Source: a virus. From it: 49,980 nucleotides of DNA. Positions 18,501 through 24,689 of this stretch are shown here, piece after piece (the first letter of the stretch is position 1; every line of letters starts with the position of its first letter). The stretch lies in the IMG/VR virus record IMGVR_UViG_3300025728_000013, positions 1 to 49,980 of that record, one strand, 5' to 3'. Both the position numbers and the translations under genes were made by a program. Below the pieces are notes generated by a model. That model was not told where the DNA came from and did not search any database. It was given only the letters and a program-made list of their open reading frames with translations.

Positions 18501-18748
18501 TAAACGCAAACGACACAAAGAATTTATTCGACACAGTGAAACTTGTAGACAAGGTTAAGGATTACTTACCAAACTTCAAAGCTAACAATATGGCTCGTCA
18601 ATTCGTTGGTGACGGTGGAGTAAGCGGAATGAACGTAGAAAACAATTACTATTTAGATGTCAACATTGAAAGTATGAACGGTACTAAAGACCAAGCTAAA
18701 TCAGTAACTAGCGAAATCATTAAAGGATTGAAGAAGATGGGCAAATAG
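9518..18748 (+). CDS. Tape measure protein (3076 aa) with C-terminal SH3 domain
   Basis: Start TTG 9518 behind AAAGGGGTG. Sets tail length and passes through the tube with the DNA. In order: three 29-residue repeats (16-102); long coiled coil; TP901-type tape-measure core (about 650-950: ELRRVASTDQ, SGAIIGNSLKTIYSRM); hydrophobic segments (about 950-1090); charged helices; seven heptads AGDKxxx (about 1631-1679); four 40-residue GNSG repeats (about 1746-1880); an Ala/Ser-rich tract (about 2060-2150); Lys/Glu coiled coil to ~2800; a Pro-rich linker; a bacterial SH3 domain (about 2905-2965: SDSYLNIRNAPNMQGG); and the typical DTGGYTGDW end. At about 0.15 nm per residue the tail would be near 450 nm. 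Confidence 0.95.
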   Translation: MAGSNDLNISLKAQVVKLKVELDAKGSKLPQQVNNISKMLANNPVKLKVKLEAKLGDLTKQMKTISTSLQAKPMKLKVEIDVAGSTKNIKQQLKDVYKTVEDFNKKYGQQVKQMQQQMNQASSVKGKAQSGLNVPTNSKVQNFNNIKQYTAEIEKAKSILNGKFGDGIFKATQFKDAKGNLTGFVAELQKANGIVEKIKYSWNSNKSAFEIINRQTVDNTQKNAQSIQNTLKNLKNDINNLGKGADKGSLLTQLKDVQKALNTDGGKNFTKQMVTDLQSAIRAEQQLVQATKAENQMLQQQAKLIADIKNNRNNATGALKNDLNGLLAQAGKASKAQDPSLEFKKIRQEMQGMMNEQAKVNAKEKESQAILKETIQLRRQLKDVLKTLPSDTADNKLKRSMVTEAIEATKLIRTYEQLGQAKKNFQKIADNKWMDADQNRARNLVESLRSVQQKLNDIGKSNPKLNQQMSFLDDRIAKKLSLNTQDIRNALTAYQRMLDTENQKIKQKEKSIKLGQNITEKFGGEAKVKNIEQQIFGSGTMSNKAIADLQRYIGTVERARVASISFGRDGIDSMGRSVKNMSVVFQGTGEHVRKVTYSMTQGSSQMRQVSDEMVRNVNRNLGAWEKFKVFMQSAPVWMLSQQMMTAPIQGLQAMTREILEVDKAMTELRRVASTDQNVDILFGNAVELSGKLGNNIHDIMKGMNEFARTFGDFNERQLTSITETATLMSNVSDLSVEEAQKSLVGTMNAFNIEASDSIRIVDALNEVDNDYAISTKQLAEGLQKSASAGKTFGVGLEENIGHITAIGAVTMESGAIIGNSLKTIYSRMTTMKDSEQTLRNVGIAMYEIGENGVKSVKPVSQIMNELGDRWKTLTKEEQQNIAVKIAGRNQLTRFLAVMNNYDMAVKATNTAYQSQGSAMRENEKYLQSFEAKINKLKNGFTEMSLAIGKAFLSGGILMAINGLGALAKGITGVAQSFGALSGVGLILGAVMAKMGAFQGLFGRMGATVGVFKQGMAETSRSLGANATAMDKFKGGMQGVITTSTGGVGVFKSLGGALAGFGRSLMGMLGMGAVFMGIGMAIEFLIGKYQKAKQEQEALDKSINQTVNAYRKSADGLEGLLAKYEAFEKAGDSIKKGSEEYEEFMLVQTKLSQAMPNMVKSVDAQGQAWMKSSKELREHLKLTKELSEAQADRTNKRFEENVEKEAQSLRKLVEEEKKLKAERDKIKSGSVDWKAGTGGASKEERAQAQMAYEKGMADLVWKRLDATQKTTAKIQEQSRAYLEAKGSLAKMGEGAQLVVDKFATINSDKLKKLVEDGASEGKINSMIKKITEGGNQMGDVFAKAFDKMTQGIDSGTLKGSQKIEAIKQQLSSIGKAIPDDFFDVKNLDDLDKAKENMEKLIDVGMRIKSSNGGTFDQLAKEAENYGLSADQAREFVTKLGMESANAELRNRALEESQSGVSSAMEGTGGAVDDATGALKDYKEAVIGAIDAQKELFGYKNEELGNMQGHLEALKTAQLLYGENAKGTRLWAESGSQLSEFLGISKDQVYENIDGLHETISVMQEIGVKYDETGKLALDWGSATEGQINKFKESVAKYGLDVDILTGKARTFGHGIKEQGQILDENGNRIDQAGDKAKQGGDKFDEAGNKVKEGGDKANEAGDKFNQAGEKAGQSGQKVQPLIDKLQELAQKSGQSGEQVVQGLQKINLADFSQVQAKSKELGLSMDEVMRYAKEAGAVTPEEMAKIGNSGEKLSLLQNKMKDLGFDEFTAKSSETAGKVEADMQRAGNSGAPLSLLEQKMRDLGFDELTTKSGEASSKVSSDTTAIGNSGVNMSPLKTETDAVGRKLIDMNTQLGGTVGGFQSGMSQIGNSGNSLAPLKENVKNIGTAMSETKTSVETNVSGINTSFSTLGQGINTGFQPFKTSAQLFTEQLQGMSKQSGTSAQEIQGHVTTIGNAKNALDQYKIAVDNVKTSMNGMATEVTGTATGLSQFGMAFAGAGQAMSGFQTSMSGVRGEMSNVVSQASGTAQSLEGIGQSMSSASVSGSAFVGAMNGVGASCSLASQSMANMGSASATASSGLASATQASQASANASQNNASAKNAEASASQNSATASFNVANAKQAEASAIMSAISATQNMASAYSAMASAGISSISSIVSAISSYMMAVFAMASGTMQASSAIKGAFSSMVGTVVGSTGAMNSAHNSQASALNKVRDSANQAKSAVQGLNSTISGAMTNLSNYIAKAQQASNVQVKAPTLPPLPTGATWTMQSVTNLMADTGNGEVASAVTSFGSAMSSALGSFSASSGDSGSIGGGGGTSGTIQPSIYSGLNSSGELGVFRTLADESDKIADATPWSSYERSMKEMDVTLKWMEAKMKSMNKNTAEYRKMMNDIYQVEIKRWELLNHDLYDKERRNEQIKRELEGLKNINSHTKEQREQYNKLWSEYESNLSSITSMRAEWQEFLDNWEQRYADILKAHVDAIVEAYTKGLEEIKGKVDDIDFNISVAELTDPNNMTKMMNLYIEKAQQLKLEKKKLEDQQRDLTLKLYEAEDKFGKDSKVAQEVKAEIDKVKEAWEDSALAVLQAEKEIKDARANVADKGIDQLKNYYKNMKDMAIDAIDKEQENLKKAHEAKMKLYDKEIDKINSVYDAKLKQMDKDKDESNYQEELSNKNKERADLQNKISILSKDTSLSGKKKLEEMKKELAEMDKEIAKFQQERQDELMRQALEDQKEQQLKEIEDKKKAEEEVLNGKVEELDKEKDNVSTKYDDLIDNEKRWADMRDQFIKGNFQTLNDELQKMQQQINNMNNGVFDGLTPSFKDFSDETKKQVQDANDMVVDNMDFNLQDPKSDVEELIKSKGYQTFESEVVRPDDPARPMKPAPEPPPTPPAQVKPPIPPSQMPTKGNVTGVTSDSYLNIRNAPNMQGGVIRRILNGANVQILGEEGDWWKVKFSNSRGTSTGFANKKYIKAFDTGGYTGDWSGNDGKMAMLHKKEQVLNANDTKNLFDTVKLVDKVKDYLPNFKANNMARQFVGDGGVSGMNVENNYYLDVNIESMNGTKDQAKSVTSEIIKGLKKMGK
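9563..9823 (+). repeat. Three 29-residue tandem repeats at the tape measure N-terminus
   Basis: Residues 16-44, 45-73 and 74-102 each begin (V/M)KLKV(E/K)(L/I)(D/E) and continue with a helix: VKLKVELDAKGSKLPQQ, VKLKVKLEAKLGDLTKQ, MKLKVEIDVAGSTKNIK. The period is exactly 29. Strand-plus-helix units, probably oligomerising at the tail end. Confidence 0.8.
14408..14554 (+). repeat. Seven perfect heptads in the tape measure
   Basis: AGDKAKQ, GGDKFDE, AGNKVKE, GGDKANE, AGDKFNQ, AGEKAGQ and SGQKVQP follow one another without gaps; consensus (A/G)G(D/N/E)K plus hydrophobic-or-Ala, any, E/Q. Resembles LEA-like hydrophilic repeats. Coding DNA is correspondingly repetitive. Confidence 0.8.
14753..15180 (+). 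repeat. Four GNSG repeats of about 40 residues in the tape measure
   Basis: GNSG codons begin at 14753, 14873, 14993 and 15119 (40, 40 and 42 residues apart). Units 1 and 2 are close copies (LSLLQNKMKDLGFDEFTAKS and LSLLEQKMRDLGFDELTTKS); units 3 and 4 are diverged. Confidence 0.8.
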
Positions 18749-18786
18749 CCTTTCTTCTCTTTCCTATTTTTTTAGGAGTGAAAAGG

Positions 18787-19557
18787 ATGCCAACTATTAA
18801 AGACAAGGTTCGATTTAATTTTAATGGAGTATGGTCTGATACACATAATGTTATGAATGTTGTTTTAGATTCTGGAATGTATGAAGAAGTTTTTGTGGCT
18901 TCAAGGGAATTAAATGAGACAAAAGTTCGAGGTAATAGTAAACCCATGTTACATAGTGTAGAAGATTCTCCACTGGAATTTGAAATGACTATAGCAGTCA
19001 ATGGGACTTATACAGATACCCAGATTGACAACATCATCAGATGGTTGTGGGTTGACTATCATAAACCATTATACTTTGCAGGTAAAGAAAATAGAGTGTA
19101 CTACTGTATGCCTATTGGAGATGCACAAATCGTACATAATGGTATTAAGCAAGGATACTTTACAGTCACAATGAGATGTGATTCATCTCAAGTATATTCG
19201 CCAACTCTTACAACTTCTAACACAACTGTAACTACTACACCTCAAACAATCACGATTAATAGTGATAGTCATTTTGATGTATATCCAGAAATTTCAATCA
19301 AGAAAACTGGTGCAGGAACAGTTACATTAGAGTTTTTAGATGATGGTGGCAATATCTTTGAGGTAAGAGATTTAACAAATGCAGAAGATATATACATCAA
19401 TTGTGAGAAAGAAATCATTCAGACTGATATTATTGGTGTGTATAGATATGACAAAATCGTAGGACATTTTCCTCGATTAGTATATGGACAAAATAGAATC
19501 AAGATTACAGGTAGTTGTACGATTCAGTTTAGATATAAGAACAAATATAGATTCTAG
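18787..19557 (+). CDS. Distal tail protein (Dit-like)
   Basis: 256 residues from ATG 18787; AGGAG 9 nt upstream favours this over GTG 18778. The N-terminal region DKVRFNFNGVWSDTHNVMNV with later WLWVDYHKPLYFAGKENR and the beta-rich galectin-like C-terminal half (SHFDVYPEISIKKTGAGT) match Dit/Sipho_tail proteins. It follows the tape measure and precedes Tal, the invariant Gram-positive order. It should form the hexameric hub joining tube and tail tip. Confidence 0.8.
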   Translation: MPTIKDKVRFNFNGVWSDTHNVMNVVLDSGMYEEVFVASRELNETKVRGNSKPMLHSVEDSPLEFEMTIAVNGTYTDTQIDNIIRWLWVDYHKPLYFAGKENRVYYCMPIGDAQIVHNGIKQGYFTVTMRCDSSQVYSPTLTTSNTTVTTTPQTITINSDSHFDVYPEISIKKTGAGTVTLEFLDDGGNIFEVRDLTNAEDIYINCEKEIIQTDIIGVYRYDKIVGHFPRLVYGQNRIKITGSCTIQFRYKNKYRF

Positions 19558-19584
19558 AATTTTCCAAATAATGTACCATATTAT

Positions 19585-19613
19585 TTGACAGGCACAAATA
19601 ATTATGATATAAT
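19585..19613 (+). promoter_or_regulatory. Strong promoter inside the tail operon
   Basis: TTGACA, 17 nt, TATAAT with extended -10 (TGA before TATAAT) and the AAATAATTATGA spacer. Expected start ~19620, about 15 nt before the ATG of the next gene, so it appears dedicated to that gene. Confidence 0.85.
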
Positions 19614-19634
19614 ATATTTATTAAGGTGAGATTT

Positions 19635-20120
19635 ATGATTGGAAATTTAGTATTTTTCAAAAAAACAAATTCCTTTATATCTAGCTTGATTGCTAAAGTT
19701 ACAAATAGTGAGTTTACTCATGTAGGACTCATTGTTGGTCATGATGAGAAAACGGGAATAGTTACTATAATTGAGTCGAACAGATTCATTAAAACTAGAG
19801 TCGCAAGATTAGAGTTGAATGAACGACATGTTATTTACACTACAGGTAATCAACCACAAGAAGTTACAGATAGAATCGTTAAATATGCTTATAAAAATTT
19901 AGGCACAAGTTACGACTATCTGAAACTCTTTGGACTATTTTTCGCTTTGGCATTTAAAAGAAAAAGGAATATTTATTTCAACAGTGCAAACAAATTTATT
20001 TGTTCGGAACTAGTTGATATGGCATATTACACAGCAGGTGTAAAGCGTAAAACAAATGATAATTTAGGAAATATAACACCACAAGAATTATTTGAGGTGT
20101 ACGATTTAAAAGAAATATAG
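19635..20120 (+). CDS. Permuted papain-fold (YiiX/NlpC-P60 superfamily) enzyme
   Basis: 161 residues from ATG 19635; AAGGTG lies 6 nt upstream, so the in-frame GTG at 19626 is rejected. The order His29 (EFTHVGLIVG) before Cys123 (KFICSELV), with TSYDYLKLFG between, is that of circularly permuted papain-like YiiX proteins, which act on amide or lipid-amide bonds. A hydrophobic patch (LFGLFFALAF, about 98-107) could contact membrane. No signal peptide. It sits between dit and tal but has its own consensus promoter, as expected for an independently expressed insert. Substrate unknown: peptidoglycan cutting at the tail tip and a host-directed early function are both possible. Confidence 0.7.
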   Translation: MIGNLVFFKKTNSFISSLIAKVTNSEFTHVGLIVGHDEKTGIVTIIESNRFIKTRVARLELNERHVIYTTGNQPQEVTDRIVKYAYKNLGTSYDYLKLFGLFFALAFKRKRNIYFNSANKFICSELVDMAYYTAGVKRKTNDNLGNITPQELFEVYDLKEI

Positions 20121-20135
20121 AGAGGGGTATAGAGA

Positions 20136-22802
20136 TTGTTTATTGATATTGATTATAATAAACGGTTGCAAGAAGCTAAATTTCATTTAGCAAAACCTAA
20201 TAAACAAATAGTTTCTCACATCTATGAACGTATCGGTGGAGAGATGTCTATTAAATTAGGTAACATCAATGAATTAAGCTTCTCTATTCCTCATTTCATT
20301 GAAGACCAAGAGCCAAATCCACATGTTGATTTAATCAAGGAAATGATGTTGATTAGAGTAACAATGGGTTCATACAAAGAATGGTATGTGGTTAACGAGA
20401 TTGAAGAAGACGGTGACGATTCAGATATCTTTAATGTAAAGGCTTTTTCTTTAGGTTATGAGTTGAAGGGGAAACAGGTAAGTGATTATACAGAGGATGC
20501 AATTAATGCTACAGACCTCTTAACAAAATTACTTGAAAATACAGTTTGGAAAATTGGAACAGTAGATGCAATGTTCGATGTCATGTTCCGTTCATTTGAT
20601 TCTGGTTCAGATTCAAACGTTCTAGATTGTATCATTCAAGCAGGAGAAACATTTGGAGCATTACTTGTTTGGGATACTGAAACTAGAAAGGTATCATTTA
20701 AGGATATGTCTCAGAATGGTACATTCAAAGGTATGACAGTAAACTATGGTAGATTTTTACAGTCTATCAAAAGAACAAGAACAACAGATGAGTTGACAAC
20801 TAGATTGTATATTTATGGTAGTGAGGATTTAAGTATTCATGGAGTCAATCCAACAGGACAACCTTACATAGAAGACTTTAGTTATTTCTTATATCCGTTT
20901 GAAAGAGATGCAAATAAGAATGTTATTAAAGAATCTTATTTCATGTCAAACGAATTATGTCACGCCATTTTAAATCAGCAAATCATGATTGCACAAAATG
21001 CACCACAAATTAAAAGTTTAACAGATGACATGTTAGCAAAAGAAACTCTATTACTAACAGGAGAAACACAACTCAGAGAATTAGAAGGACAATTAAAAAC
21101 AATTCAAGGATTGTTAGACACTGCAAAGGCTACAGAAAATGCAACTTTAATTACTCAAAGACAATTAGAGTTAAACAATAAAGAAGCAGAGATTACTGCA
21201 AAACGACAAGCAAATGATATTATCAAAAATCAAGTTCAGTCTTACAAAAATCAAATTGATGCATTGCAAGACCAAATAGCTACAGGTAGTGGATTCACAC
21301 CTCAACTTCTTGATGAATTGAATCTATTCATTCATGAGATGAAATGGGTTGATGATAAATACATAGATGCAAGAGAACTATATCAAGATGGACTCAAGAA
21401 ATTTGAAGAACTAAGACAACCAAAGGTAGTAATAGATGTTACTATTGACAATCTTCTGAATATTGTTGAAGAACAATATTACTGGGATAAACTAGTATTA
21501 GGAGATTTAATTAAAGTCAAATATCCACAAATGAAAATCGAATACATGGCTAAGATTATAGAAATCAAATATGATTTCGAAAATAATGAAGCAAGTATTA
21601 CAGTCGCCAACACCAAAGATATTTTAAGCGATACAGAGAAACTTGTTCAATTATTATATAGCAACTCAAGTGCATCTTCACTTGTCCAAGCAAATAAATA
21701 TAAATGGGACAAAGTAAATAAGATTGAAGATGTAGTTAGTAACATTGTTACTAGTGAATGGGATGCAACAAAAAACAAAATCATCGCAGGGGTTAATAAC
21801 TCTATTGAAATTGGTAATCGTGGAATGATTGTTACAAGTCCAGATAATCCAAATGAAGTAGTTATTATCCAGAGTGGTGTAATCGCCTTATCTCAAGATA
21901 AAGGTGAAACATGGAAGACAGCAATCAAGCCAGATGGTATCGTTGCAGAGAGATTAATAGGTCAAATCATCGCAGGTGAAAACTTAATTCTAACAAATAG
22001 TGCAGGGTCATTCACATTCGATAAAAACGGTGTGAGAATTGATGCAAGTGCATTCATCTTAGAATCATCTAGTGGAAGATTTGATGGGTCGAAATTTATT
22101 GATTCAGCAAACTTCGTTGATGAGTTCAAAGATGACAATATGATTACAGCATATGAGAAGAAAATGTTGAAGCTTGAATGGGATAAATATGAAGTAGCAT
22201 ACAACAAAAACACAGAAAAAATTCATAACTTATTCCCAAATGATGGAGAAGGATTACAGTTCGTTGCAGATTATCATACTAGATATACAGAATTATATGA
22301 CTATTTATTCGTTCAACTGCATGGAGACAAACCATTATTAGACCCTAGCAATATGACATTTACAACACGAATTGATAGAAATATGTTCGATGCTAGATGG
22401 AAAAATTTCTCTACTGCTCAAGAAGAACTTCAAAAGCAGATTGATATTATGGTTGCTCAAATTGCAAGAGATGCAAAAACTGTCGCAGAAAATATTCAAA
22501 CAGATATTGAAGAAGTAAAGAATGATGTTGTCTACAAAATTGAGTTTCATTCGTCAAAAGGTTTTACGTTTAGGAATGGTCAAATTGATACAGTTATCAC
22601 AGCTAAAGTATGGCGTGGTCAATCTGAAATTACTGATACGATTCCAAAGTCTGGATTTATCTGGAAAAAATATGACAAAGATGGAGTTATTGATACAGCA
22701 TGGACAAATGCAAATGTGGGTGTTGGGAATGTAATTCATGTTACTAGTCTCGAAGTCTACCAAAAGGCAATATTCAAGCTTGATATTGATAAACCACAAT
22801 GA
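20136..22802 (+). CDS. Tail-associated protein (Tal, prophage tail endopeptidase family)
   Basis: 888 residues, start TTG 20136 with AGAGGGG 8 nt upstream. The first ~380 residues are the gp27-like hub fold of the prophage-tail family: MSIKLGNINELSFSIPH, MMLIRVTMGSYKEWYVVNEI, TDELTTRLYIYGSEDLS. A coiled coil follows (about 300-390), then a second beta part, and a fibre-like C-terminal region containing the helical unit DDNMITAYEKKMLKLEWDKY (about 667-686), which recurs in the 1453-residue fibre gene. Expected to close the tail tip and bind or open the cell wall; no peptidase motif was identified. Confidence 0.8.
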   Translation: MFIDIDYNKRLQEAKFHLAKPNKQIVSHIYERIGGEMSIKLGNINELSFSIPHFIEDQEPNPHVDLIKEMMLIRVTMGSYKEWYVVNEIEEDGDDSDIFNVKAFSLGYELKGKQVSDYTEDAINATDLLTKLLENTVWKIGTVDAMFDVMFRSFDSGSDSNVLDCIIQAGETFGALLVWDTETRKVSFKDMSQNGTFKGMTVNYGRFLQSIKRTRTTDELTTRLYIYGSEDLSIHGVNPTGQPYIEDFSYFLYPFERDANKNVIKESYFMSNELCHAILNQQIMIAQNAPQIKSLTDDMLAKETLLLTGETQLRELEGQLKTIQGLLDTAKATENATLITQRQLELNNKEAEITAKRQANDIIKNQVQSYKNQIDALQDQIATGSGFTPQLLDELNLFIHEMKWVDDKYIDARELYQDGLKKFEELRQPKVVIDVTIDNLLNIVEEQYYWDKLVLGDLIKVKYPQMKIEYMAKIIEIKYDFENNEASITVANTKDILSDTEKLVQLLYSNSSASSLVQANKYKWDKVNKIEDVVSNIVTSEWDATKNKIIAGVNNSIEIGNRGMIVTSPDNPNEVVIIQSGVIALSQDKGETWKTAIKPDGIVAERLIGQIIAGENLILTNSAGSFTFDKNGVRIDASAFILESSSGRFDGSKFIDSANFVDEFKDDNMITAYEKKMLKLEWDKYEVAYNKNTEKIHNLFPNDGEGLQFVADYHTRYTELYDYLFVQLHGDKPLLDPSNMTFTTRIDRNMFDARWKNFSTAQEELQKQIDIMVAQIARDAKTVAENIQTDIEEVKNDVVYKIEFHSSKGFTFRNGQIDTVITAKVWRGQSEITDTIPKSGFIWKKYDKDGVIDTAWTNANVGVGNVIHVTSLEVYQKAIFKLDIDKPQ

Positions 22803-22820
22803 GAAAAAGGAATGATTTAA

Positions 22821-24569
22821 ATGGCAATAGTTGCAAGTGGTCAACTAACATTGGTGGACTTAAACGATAGTAAACAATTAATTATGTTTATTGGTTCATC
22901 ACAACAAAGACAAGTAATTTATAATCCAAATGCAAGTGGTGCATCTCAATATGTACCAAACTATAGTACAGCAGGTTCAAATAACGTATTAACACCTCAG
23001 TTATTTATTGCAGGTACTAATGGAGATATTGCAGGTTCAACGAGTGCGACAAGATGGTTTGTTCAAACTAATTCAACGGGTACTCCTACAGCAATTGCGA
23101 ATGATGCAAACTATGCTCTAGGAACAGGAAAACCTGTTACTCTTACAATTAAGGGAAATGTTCTGGCATCAAACAACTCTATGACTTATATTTGTGAGAT
23201 GGACTATTTAGATGCTGACACAGGGTTTACAATTACAGCAAAATCAGAATATGAAATTGTCAAAGTTACAAATGGTTCTAACGGTACGAATGGTACTAAT
23301 GCTATCATTGGTGTTTTGAGTAACGACTCTCATAGCGTACCGACTGATAGTGCAGGAGCAAACGGTAACTTTACAGGAGCAGTTTCTACTCTTACAATCT
23401 ACGAAGGAGCAAGCGTTGCTACAGGTTGGACTATCGTACAAACTAGAAGCAATGTAACTGTAACGGAAGCTACATCAAGTGCTACCGCAACTGTTACTGC
23501 AATGTCTGCTGATACAGGTTATGTAGAATTTACTGCATCTAAATCTGGATATGCAAATATTGTAAAAAGATTTACATTAACTAAAAATAAATCTGGTGCA
23601 AGTGCAACAGCTTACTGGTTAATGTCTTCTAACGTAGCAATCGCTAAAAGTTCTGGTGGAGCATACACACCTGCTACAGTAACATTCACAGCAAAGTCTC
23701 AAGTGGGAACGAATACCCCTGCAAACTATGCAGGAAAGTTCAAAATCTATGAAACAACAGATGGTACAACATGGGGAACAGCTAAGTATACAACAGGAGC
23801 AACAGATGAGTCTTCAAAAACTTGGACACCAACAGCAGGTATTAAAGCTATAAAAGTTGAATTATATCAAGCAGGTGGAACAACTGTATTATTAGATGAA
23901 CAAATCGTTCCTATTGTCTCAGATGGTTCTAATGGTGCAAACGGTCAAGATGCAGTAGTTGCTGTAGTTTGGACACCAGATGGAAACACAATCAAGAACG
24001 CAACAGGAACTTTAAAGGCTCACGTTGATGTATACAAGGGTTCAGCCAACGTTGCAGGTACAGCTTGGAAATGGTATTCTCAAGACCCTAGCGCTACAAT
24101 TGCAAATGGTAAAGGAGATGCAGATGGTGGCGATGGATGGATGCTAATGAAAGATGCTACTTCTGCAAATGGTGTGACAGGATATACAACTGACACTATT
24201 ACAATCCCTGCTTCTGCAATCGTAAACGTTGAATCATTCAAATGTGTAGTTACATATAACTCAGTTAAATATTCAGATGTAACAACAGTAATTGACGTAT
24301 CAGACCCATTCATGGTTACTATCGTTGGTATTAACACATTCAAGAATGGTGTAGGATTTACAGATTTGACTGCAAAGATTTTCCAAGCAGGAGTAGAAAT
24401 TGACCCATTAAATAATCAAGGATACACATATACATGGTATCTATATGATAATAACAATGTGAAAATGACGACTTGGAACACTACTGGAAGTAAAACAGGT
24501 AAAACTATCAGAGTTGACGGTGCAGACGTTACAGTTCGTGGAAATATTGTTTGTGAAGTTTCAAAATAA
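22821..24569 (+). CDS. Tail fibre/tip protein with Ig-like domains
   Basis: 582 residues, Ser/Thr/Ala/Gly-rich and beta-prone throughout, low in Lys and Cys, as for virion fibres. The N-terminus MAIVASGQLTLVDLND is closely matched by that of the next fibre, pointing to a shared docking peptide. Two Gly/Asn hinges (NGSNGTNGTNAII near residue 153 and SDGSNGANGQDAVV near 370) separate Ig-like modules; the last module contains YTYTWYLYDNNN. Likely a receptor-binding or tip-decorating fibre. No enzymatic motif seen. Confidence 0.7.
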   Translation: MAIVASGQLTLVDLNDSKQLIMFIGSSQQRQVIYNPNASGASQYVPNYSTAGSNNVLTPQLFIAGTNGDIAGSTSATRWFVQTNSTGTPTAIANDANYALGTGKPVTLTIKGNVLASNNSMTYICEMDYLDADTGFTITAKSEYEIVKVTNGSNGTNGTNAIIGVLSNDSHSVPTDSAGANGNFTGAVSTLTIYEGASVATGWTIVQTRSNVTVTEATSSATATVTAMSADTGYVEFTASKSGYANIVKRFTLTKNKSGASATAYWLMSSNVAIAKSSGGAYTPATVTFTAKSQVGTNTPANYAGKFKIYETTDGTTWGTAKYTTGATDESSKTWTPTAGIKAIKVELYQAGGTTVLLDEQIVPIVSDGSNGANGQDAVVAVVWTPDGNTIKNATGTLKAHVDVYKGSANVAGTAWKWYSQDPSATIANGKGDADGGDGWMLMKDATSANGVTGYTTDTITIPASAIVNVESFKCVVTYNSVKYSDVTTVIDVSDPFMVTIVGINTFKNGVGFTDLTAKIFQAGVEIDPLNNQGYTYTWYLYDNNNVKMTTWNTTGSKTGKTIRVDGADVTVRGNIVCEVSK

Positions 24570-24582
24570 TATAACATATTAT

Positions 24583-24611
24583 TTGACAAAAATCAAAAAT
24601 AATGGTATAAT
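24583..24611 (+). promoter_or_regulatory. Consensus promoter for the large fibre gene
   Basis: TTGACA, exactly 17 nt, TATAAT with extended -10 (TGG) and spacer AAAAATAATGG. Start expected ~24618, upstream of the leader hairpin at 24629. Confidence 0.88.
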
Positions 24612-24628
24612 AAAAATATGGAAAGTTT

Positions 24629-24660
24629 AAGAGTCTTGCGTTTAGTAAGACTCTTTGTTT
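24629..24660 (+). terminator. Leader hairpin (terminator/attenuator) before the large fibre gene
   Basis: AAGAGTCTT and AAGACTCTT form a perfect 9-bp stem with a 9-nt loop, then TGTTT, giving a U-rich 3' flank. It lies 10 nt after the expected start of the new promoter, so it could both end fibre-1 readthrough and act as an attenuator or 5' mRNA cap for the next gene. Confidence 0.6.
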
Positions 24661-24689
24661 GGATAAAAGGAAATTAGGAGTGAATTAAA

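Noticed and set aside
22522-22734. + strand 70-aa frame and - strand frames near the end of tal
   Set aside because: Out-of-frame shadows without ribosome sites.
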